Positions 15,115-20,143 of a stretch of 20,143 nt of DNA are shown here, in pieces (position 1 is the first letter of the stretch; every line of letters begins with the position of its first letter). The notes beneath the pieces are model-generated. The model was not told the DNA's origin and did no database searches. It saw nothing but the letters and a program-made list of their open reading frames with translations. The position numbers and the translations under genes were made by a program. Source of the stretch: DAOTTW01 sp034437615 (lineage in GTDB: Bacteria > Chloroflexota > Anaerolineae > Aggregatilineales > Phototrophicaceae). The stretch is from contig DAOTTW010000125.1 in NCBI GenBank assembly GCA_034437615.1, positions 1 to 20,143 of the forward strand, given 5' to 3'.

Positions 15115-15696
15115 TCATTCGTCGCGCTGCGGGTTGGACCAACTGCCGAGGTCGTCGCTTGTTTCGGGCTGGTTGCCATTTGACGGTTGTGGCTGGCTAT
15201 CATCGCTGTTGTTAGTGCTGGCGGATGGGGGCGTTGTATTTGCCTGTCCCCATGCGCCGAGTGTTGCAGCTACGGCTTGCTGCTGTTTTTCTACGGTTTC
15301 CTGTGCCGCAACAGCTTCACGGCCTGCACCTTTGCGCCCACGTGTAGCGACAGCACGCGGTTCGCTCATGTCGATGTCTTTATTGAGTTGACGCATATCG
15401 TCGCGCATTTCTTGGCGCACCGATTCGATGGGTTCTGCGTAGCTTTTCAGGGTATCTTGTGCCATTTTGTTCAGTGATTGGCGGTTCGGCATCTCTTTGG
15501 GAACTTGAATATCGACGCCTGCATCATCCATTTCTTGTTGGATCATGGCGGCGACCTGTACCCACATCTTTTGCAGCTTTGCCATATACTGGCCCAGGAT
15601 ATACGACCAGTGAATCATGCGCTTAGGCCCGGCTACCATCAGCATGATGATGATAATCAAGATCAGTTCTGCGCCGCCAATGCCAAAAATATTCAT
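15115..15696 (-). CDS. TatA/TatB-like twin-arginine translocase subunit with long tail
   Basis: The 193-residue protein begins with the Tat pattern: a short exterior end GIGGAE (residues 5-10), a hydrophobic helix to about residue 22, the GPKR hinge (23-26) and an amphipathic helix (27-55). Tat proteins help export folded proteins carrying RR signal peptides. The tail from residue 60 on is long and charged, then rich in Asn, Gln, Ser and Pro, which favours TatB over the short TatA. The ATG at 15696 has AAGGA 9 bases upstream; the frame is open to 15726 but the extra residues do not fit the family. No tatC or second tatA is nearby. It converges on the amidohydrolase gene with 14 bases between. 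Confidence 0.82.
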   Translation of the reverse strand: MNIFGIGGAELILIIIIMLMVAGPKRMIHWSYILGQYMAKLQKMWVQVAAMIQQEMDDAGVDIQVPKEMPNRQSLNKMAQDTLKSYAEPIESVRQEMRDDMRQLNKDIDMSEPRAVATRGRKGAGREAVAAQETVEKQQQAVAATLGAWGQANTTPPSASTNNSDDSQPQPSNGNQPETSDDLGSWSNPQRDE

Positions 15697-15737
15697 TGTG
15701 CTCAGTCCTTCGGGACGACGTTGCAATGTATAGCCTT

Positions 15738-15765
15738 ATTATAGCGCGTCGTCGGCTGAATTCAG
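15738..15765 (-). promoter_or_regulatory. Promoter candidate of the TatB-like gene
   Basis: On the minus strand a perfect TATAAT (15738-15743) is preceded at 16 bases by CTGAAT (15760-15765, 3 of 6). The -10 box is set in GCGCTATAAT, the same 10 bases as at the pyrB promoter. Transcription would start near 15731, about 35 bases before the ATG. Confidence 0.45.
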
Positions 15766-15949
15766 CCCCGGTGAATAAAAATGCAACCGAGATAGCTGCA
15801 ATGTAAAACCTGAACAACTTGTTTACAAACATGGCGATTGGCGAAACTCTCGGCATATAGGACACTGCAACTAGCCCAGATATGACGAACGCAACTATAA
15901 AGAAGTGTCATGTTAGGTAAAAAAGCGGGTTGAAAATTTTTCATTCTCT

Positions 15950-15978
15950 TGCCATCAGTCTGCAATGCCTGTATATTG
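15950..15978 (+). promoter_or_regulatory. Promoter of the exported-protein gene at 16025
   Basis: TTGCCA (15950-15955) and TATATT (15973-15978), each a 5 of 6 match, are exactly 17 bases apart. Transcription would start near 15985, giving a leader of about 40 bases with AGGGG 9 bases before the ATG. This is the best sigma-70-type promoter in the window. Confidence 0.65.
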
Positions 15979-16024
15979 AGTACGTAACGTCAAACAAAAA
16001 GTATGATACAAGGGGTTCACTATC

Positions 16025-16597
16025 ATGAAAAATGCAATCCGTCTGATTATCGCCGTCCTGATGTTCGTCTCTGCCTTCGCCGCTGTGAGTGCGCAGGACG
16101 AGAACGTTTACATCGCACCGGAAAACACGCTGGGTAGCCTGGTCCTCACGACGGAATCCGGCACCTTCACCGAAAACGAAGATGGCACTTTTACCCTGAC
16201 GCTCAATGAAGTCGGTGACTTCGCATCCTGGGTCGTAGTGATGCCGCAGATTCAGAATGCGCTGTATCGCACAGAGCAGTTCGCGCAGGACTGGGCCTAT
16301 GATAACGAGGACATCAGTGCCGAAGCCTATTTGGCGCTGGAAGATGGCGCGACACTTGGCCTAACGCTGACCAATATCGAAATCGAAGATGGCACAATTG
16401 CCTACAACGCTGAGTTGACCAGCACAGAGCGCATCGAAGAAGGTAAGAGTGGCCTGGAACTGCCGGAAGCCTTCAATGCGGCTAGCCTGGTAATTACGCT
16501 GGACGAGGTCTTTGTCAGCAACTTCCTGACGGCTCATTTAGAGCGCCTGAGCACGACCCGCAACTTGCAGGAATGCTTCCCGGTCCTTTGCAACTAG
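16025..16597 (+). CDS. Exported protein of unknown function, paralogue of the protein at 7197
   Basis: The family is not recognised. The 190-residue protein has a signal peptide (1-23, ending AAVSA before QDE) and a strongly acidic, probably beta-rich mature part with almost no lysine. QDW (88-90), DGTIAYNAEL (122-131) and LPEAFNAASLVI (146-157) align with the exported protein at 7197; the distance from IAY to the LP/MP motif is 21 residues in both. It ends with two cysteines (184 and 189) that could form a disulfide. It has a strong promoter of its own and a terminator after it, so it is a single-gene unit just upstream of the clostripain-family protease. Function unknown; roles in the cell envelope or as a partner of the protease are only guesses. 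Confidence 0.75.
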   Translation: MKNAIRLIIAVLMFVSAFAAVSAQDENVYIAPENTLGSLVLTTESGTFTENEDGTFTLTLNEVGDFASWVVVMPQIQNALYRTEQFAQDWAYDNEDISAEAYLALEDGATLGLTLTNIEIEDGTIAYNAELTSTERIEEGKSGLELPEAFNAASLVITLDEVFVSNFLTAHLERLSTTRNLQECFPVLCN

Positions 16598-16666
16598 ACG
16601 CTTCGTTACACGACATACTGAAGCGTGCTGGCACGCAATCCAATACAATAACTGTAATCGTATTAG

Positions 16667-16704
16667 CACAGGAGAGGCATACGCTTGCTCCTGTGTTTAT
16701 TTAT
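16667..16704 (+). terminator. Intrinsic terminator after the exported-protein gene
   Basis: CACAGGAG (16667-16674) pairs with CTCCTGTG (16688-16695) around a 13-base loop and is followed by TTTATTTAT. It lies 70 bases after the stop codon. It separates this gene from the protease gene, whose own weak promoter (TTGCTC at 16685, TATAAA at 16710, 19 bases apart) overlaps the right arm. Confidence 0.75.
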
Positions 16705-16733
16705 GGGGCTATAAATAGTTAGGTGAGCCAGTC

Positions 16734-19700
16734 ATGGAGATTTCTATGAAAACTCGTTTAAGCGTGTTGCTACTTGCGTTGCTGCTGCTGAGCTTGCAAG
16801 GCTTGCAGACAACGGCACAAAACATCGAGATTTACAACGGCACAATTGATGACGACACACCGTTTATGCAGTTTCCGCTGGATGTGACACGTTCAAGCGA
16901 GATATTAATCTTGGACCTGCGCCCGACAAGCGGTGATCTGGATACACTGGTTTACCTAATTGATGAGACGGGCAGTATCATCGCGCAAAACGATGATCGC
17001 TCGAAAGATGACTTCAGTTCCTATCTGGAATTTCCGCAGGTCTCACGCGGTAACTATGACATCATCGTAACGCGCTTCGGTGTGACGAGCGGTGACACCA
17101 GCGGAGAATTTGAGTTAGTGGTTCGGTTAGAACGTTCTGAACGGGCAAGCTCCAATTATGACGTGTCCGACGAAGCGCTGCTGGCTGTTGGCTTCCCGGA
17201 AACCGATCCACGCCCAGAAGCTGAGTGGACAGTCATTGGCTATTACGGTGGCGATACGAACCTTGAGGCGGGTGTACTACGCGATTTTGAAGAATTTGAG
17301 CTAGCTGGCGGCAGTAGTGCTGATGTGCGCATCCTGATGATGATGGACCGTCACCCGGACTTCACAGATGTCAGCGGCGATTGGAGTACGACACGCCTCT
17401 TTGAAGTGCAAGCAGACACGGATGCAACAACCCCCGACGAGATTCTTGTCAGCAGCGAAATTGCTGACCTGGGTGATCTCGATACAGGTGCAGGCGAGAC
17501 CTTTGCACAGTATCTTACCTGGGTGGTGCGCAATTATCCGGCCCAGAATTACGCGCTGGCGCTAGCCAGTCATGGCGCAGGTTGGCGTGGTATCATCACA
17601 GATGACACAGCAAACAGCAATATTTTGACGCTGCCGGAGTTATCTGAAGCGTTGCGCGTTGCTATAGAAAACTCTAATGTTGAGCGCTTTGACCTGATCG
17701 TGAATGACGCCTGTTTGATGAGTAGTGTCGAGTACCATCAGGTAATGGCGGACTACTTCGACTTTTCGCTGGCGTCGCCGGAGATTGTCGTGGACCCGGC
17801 ACTCGATATGACGCAATTCATCGAAACATTACGCAGAGAACCGGATGTGCCGATTACCGAGTTGGGGCAAGCGCTGGTCGATACCTATATCAACCGCGAT
17901 ATTCAGCTTCGCCCCGGTGCGGATAACGTTTACCTGACGAACGCTGTGCTGGACTTGCGGGGCTTTGACCGACTTGTGAGCGCAATTGATAACTTCGCTG
18001 AGATTGTCATCGAGCAGCCGCTGCGCTTCGCGCCGACCATCGGCCAAGCACGCGCTAACGTCTACACCTATACGGCCTTCCTGGGTGGTAGGGAACTGAT
18101 CGACCTGGGCAACTTCATGCAGCAGGTCAGCCTGAGCACCGATGACCTGCGCTTACGATTGGCCGCCGAGCGCGTTTCTCGTGAGCTAAATAATGTCGTC
18201 TCCTACGGTAACGCGGGTGAGCGTGCGCAACGTGTGAGCTACCAGAATATCTTCTTCCCAGAAGAAAGTCGTGGCTTCAGCAACGACTACTTCCAGGAAG
18301 CGCAACTCAGCAGTTGGGGCGAGATGCTGCGCTCTTACTACAACGCAGTGACGCCGCAATTGTGGACGCAAGGTGACGAGATCGCATTCCATGCGCCGAT
18401 TGCGCCCCGTGTAAAGCTGACGGGTGTCCTGCCGCGTGGTGAGGCCAGCACGACCTTCCCGCTTGGCGGCTTCTTAGAAGTTGTTGGGAGTCGTATTGCA
18501 TCCGGCAACCTTGCGGTAGACCAAGTGCGACCGGACGGCAGCGCTGTGCGCTTGTTGGATCGTCGTATTCTGGTATCCGAAGTGGTTGATGGTGAGCCGC
18601 AATTGATCAACCGCTGGAAGCCGGGCATTACTAAATCCAGCTTTGCCTGGGATGTCTCTTTGCCTATCGTGACGGATGGCTCTGTGACAGCGAATGAATT
18701 GTTGATTATCGACCAGAGCGCGAATGTGGCTTCACTGGAGGGCCGCTATCAAGAGACGAACAGCGAACAATGGAACGATGTCACGATTGTGTTCGATCTG
18801 AACGGCGATATTCAGCGCACTGTGAACCGCACAGAAGGGTCTAACGCCCTGGGTGTCATCGACATCCCCGAAGGGTCACGCTTCCAGGCCTATCGTTCGC
18901 TGGTGTCACCGGATGGTCGCGTGCGCGTTGAGCCAGGTACGGAATATACCTGGCCTGTGACATGGGATGATCGTCCAGCGCCCTCCGGTCAATATAATCT
19001 CGGTTTCTTGATGACAGCGTTTGGCGGTACAACTGGCTTTACCTCTGTGAGCACACTTGTAAACAATACAGGTGTTGACCCCAACTTGCGTGCGGATGTG
19101 AATAGCCAGTTGCGTTTCGTTATTCCGCGTTTTGAAGATTGGTCCGAGCTTGCGCTGTCGTTTGCGCCACCTTTCGCACGGACCGCCGATGACGAACAGC
19201 AAGGCCGTTTTACCGTGTATGTGACCATCCCTGGGAGTAACGTGTCGAACGTGCCCAATGACCTTTTGGGGGTCGCGAGTACAACGATTGATGCCTTCGA
19301 TCTGCAAACCGATGGTATCTTTACGCCGCGCACGATTGACGGTGAGCCAGTGCTGGAATTCGACCATAGCGTTGTGGATGGCGAAGCTACATATGATGCA
19401 CAATCCTTCACCCGCGTGATTAACCTGGGTCCTGTCAATATCGGCCTGGTCTTTTCTGCGGAACGCATTCCTGGTACGTATGACCTGGGCAGCCTGTACG
19501 AGACGCTGACAACCAACACGCGCTTTTTCGATCCGGCTGAGCGCGTGAACGAATCCGAGTGGGATTTTAGCCGTGAGCTAGAAGGCGTGCAGCATCCAAT
19601 GCGGCTTGATTGGCGTATCGTTGAAAACCCAGAAGACAGCGATGAGGCCACTTGGTTTGTCTTCCGCCCGAATGACGAAGGCGACCAGAGGACGTTCAGC

Positions 19701-20021
19701 GCCTTCCGTAGGCTGGGCGAGACAGATGCCAGCACAGAAGAACTCGTCGCTGAGTTGCTGGATAGCGATGTAACGCCGCAACTGGATAGCTTTGAGCTGA
19801 ATGCACAGCGCATCTACAACGCCGAGAACACGAATTGGGATGCCGCAATTTACACAGGTGCGCGGGATGGCGTGCGCATTTATGGGCGTTTGTATGTGAC
19901 AACGCTGGATGATGGCATTACCTATGCCGTGTGGTATGAGACACCAGAGACCACTGCTGAGGAAACCGTAGCGCTTGTGCTAGAGCCGATGGTGGACGGT
20001 TTCCGTATACAGGGTACGTAG
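16734..20021 (+). CDS. Large exported clostripain-family (C11) cysteine protease
   Basis: The 1095-residue protein has a signal peptide (about 1-28, hydrophobic LLLALLLLSLQG). Residues 30-132 resemble a PPC-type beta-sandwich (DTLVYLIDETGSIIAQNDD, GNYDIIVTRFG). The C11 protease core is about 160-400, starting EWTVIGYYGGDTNLE; the catalytic pair is visible as H280 in SHGAGW and C327 in NDACLMSSVE. C11 enzymes cut after Arg or Lys and are usually activated by self-cleavage; the cleavage site is not evident. About 500 further residues (from 560) look like several beta-rich domains without a family I can name. Starts at 16734 (AGGTGA upstream) and 16746 (GGAG upstream, MKTR signal peptide) are both good. 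The exported-protein gene at 16025 is just upstream. Confidence 0.88.
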   Translation: MEISMKTRLSVLLLALLLLSLQGLQTTAQNIEIYNGTIDDDTPFMQFPLDVTRSSEILILDLRPTSGDLDTLVYLIDETGSIIAQNDDRSKDDFSSYLEFPQVSRGNYDIIVTRFGVTSGDTSGEFELVVRLERSERASSNYDVSDEALLAVGFPETDPRPEAEWTVIGYYGGDTNLEAGVLRDFEEFELAGGSSADVRILMMMDRHPDFTDVSGDWSTTRLFEVQADTDATTPDEILVSSEIADLGDLDTGAGETFAQYLTWVVRNYPAQNYALALASHGAGWRGIITDDTANSNILTLPELSEALRVAIENSNVERFDLIVNDACLMSSVEYHQVMADYFDFSLASPEIVVDPALDMTQFIETLRREPDVPITELGQALVDTYINRDIQLRPGADNVYLTNAVLDLRGFDRLVSAIDNFAEIVIEQPLRFAPTIGQARANVYTYTAFLGGRELIDLGNFMQQVSLSTDDLRLRLAAERVSRELNNVVSYGNAGERAQRVSYQNIFFPEESRGFSNDYFQEAQLSSWGEMLRSYYNAVTPQLWTQGDEIAFHAPIAPRVKLTGVLPRGEASTTFPLGGFLEVVGSRIASGNLAVDQVRPDGSAVRLLDRRILVSEVVDGEPQLINRWKPGITKSSFAWDVSLPIVTDGSVTANELLIIDQSANVASLEGRYQETNSEQWNDVTIVFDLNGDIQRTVNRTEGSNALGVIDIPEGSRFQAYRSLVSPDGRVRVEPGTEYTWPVTWDDRPAPSGQYNLGFLMTAFGGTTGFTSVSTLVNNTGVDPNLRADVNSQLRFVIPRFEDWSELALSFAPPFARTADDEQQGRFTVYVTIPGSNVSNVPNDLLGVASTTIDAFDLQTDGIFTPRTIDGEPVLEFDHSVVDGEATYDAQSFTRVINLGPVNIGLVFSAERIPGTYDLGSLYETLTTNTRFFDPAERVNESEWDFSRELEGVQHPMRLDWRIVENPEDSDEATWFVFRPNDEGDQRTFSAFRRLGETDASTEELVAELLDSDVTPQLDSFELNAQRIYNAENTNWDAAIYTGARDGVRIYGRLYVTTLDDGITYAVWYETPETTAEETVALVLEPMVDGFRIQGT

Positions 20022-20027
20022 CGACGC

Positions 20028-20047
20028 GGACACCCTTCAGGGTGTCC
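20028..20047. repeat. Perfect hairpin after the protease gene
   Basis: GGACACCC (20028-20035) pairs perfectly with GGGTGTCC (20040-20047) around a TTCA tetraloop, 6 bases after the stop codon. It may end or stabilise the protease mRNA. There is no T run after it, and the flanking GACGCG links it to the repeat just downstream. Confidence 0.6.
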
Positions 20048-20067
20048 CTATGGTTCAAGCTGGTTGT

Positions 20068-20112
20068 GTAGGGACGCGCTAAACCCTGGTGTCTACGCTG
20101 GGCTGCGCGTCC
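20068..20112. repeat. GGGACGCGC palindromic repeat
   Basis: GGACGCGC (20072-20079) and GCGCGTCC (20105-20112) form a perfect 8-base inverted repeat around a 25-base loop. The outer sequence (AGGGACGCG on one side, CTGCG and GTCCGC on the other) resembles the hairpin at 1198-1228 read on the minus strand. It is probably a dispersed intergenic repeat. Nothing else is seen in the last 120 bases of the window. Confidence 0.5.
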
Positions 20113-20143
20113 GCTGCGAAAAAACGCACGACCACGCTATTGT

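Larger units (their letters stand above)
15697..16024. other. 328-base intergenic regulatory region
   Basis: No gene of convincing quality is seen here on either strand. The region holds the promoter of the TatB-like gene on the left, the promoter of the exported-protein gene on the right, and about 180 AT-rich bases between them. Inside are TGTTTACAAACATGG (15820-15834) and GTTAGGTAAA (15913-15922), both of which have close counterparts upstream of the paralogous gene at 7197. A small open frame on the minus strand (to 15965) has no ribosome site. Confidence 0.6.

Noticed and set aside
15762..15965. Small minus-strand frame of 67 codons in the intergenic region
   Set aside because: It has no ribosome site, no likeness to any family, and runs across the promoters for both flanking genes.
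16623..16636. GCGTGC-TG-GCACGC hairpin as the terminator of the gene at 16025
   Set aside because: The loop is only two bases and no T run follows; the hairpin at 16667-16704 with its T-rich tail is the better terminator.
18989..19813. Long open frame of 274 codons on the minus strand
   Set aside because: It lies wholly inside the protease gene in antisense, is rich in Ser, Arg and Val as expected of a reversed frame, and has no ribosome site or recognisable domain.

Overview
The window reads as a typical bacterial chromosome segment. A member of the Chloroflexota (Anaerolineae-like) is the best guess. The reasons are the style of the exported proteins (signal peptides ending in A-Q-D, a Thr/Pro-rich linker in front of an SH3 domain, a very large clostripain-type protease), the stand-alone pyrBCDEF order and the short GGGACGC-type palindromic repeats. 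This placement is inference and was not tested against a database. No tRNA, rRNA, CRISPR array, IS element or phage gene was found.

Region 1 (1-4546, minus strand) is a pyrimidine biosynthesis operon, pyrB-pyrC-pyrD-pyrE-pyrF, with pyrF cut by the left edge. Three of the four junctions overlap (8, 3 and 3 bases); pyrD-pyrE is separated by a 77-base gap that holds a strong hairpin. PyrB and PyrC resemble the aspartate transcarbamoylase and dihydroorotase domains of eukaryotic CAD. PyrD has a class-2-like frame but a class-1-like catalytic cysteine. Together they cover carbamoyl phosphate to UMP; carAB, pyrI, pyrK and pyrR are not in the window.

Region 2 (4547-6976) holds pepA (leucyl aminopeptidase), divergent from pyrB across a 118-base double promoter, and a convergent 6-phosphogluconolactonase gene behind a bidirectional hairpin.

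Region 3 (7197-11265) holds an exported protein of unknown function, a small two-helix membrane protein, an M23 (LytM) endopeptidase and the ribosome-associated GTPase TypA/BipA.

Region 4 (11414-15696) holds a membrane-anchored SH3/Excalibur protein, a DNase-I-fold hydrolase very like eukaryotic neutral sphingomyelinase (SMPD2), a dihydropyrimidinase-like amidohydrolase and a TatA/TatB-like translocase subunit with a long tail.

Region 5 (15697-20143) holds a 328-base regulatory gap, a second exported protein that is a distant paralogue of the one at 7197, a terminator, a 1095-residue clostripain-family (C11) protease, and a cluster of palindromic repeats at the right edge.

The most interesting items are the SMPD2-like enzyme, the paralogous pair of exported proteins, the CAD-like PyrB/PyrC pair, the mixed-class PyrD and the pepA-pyrB divergent control region.
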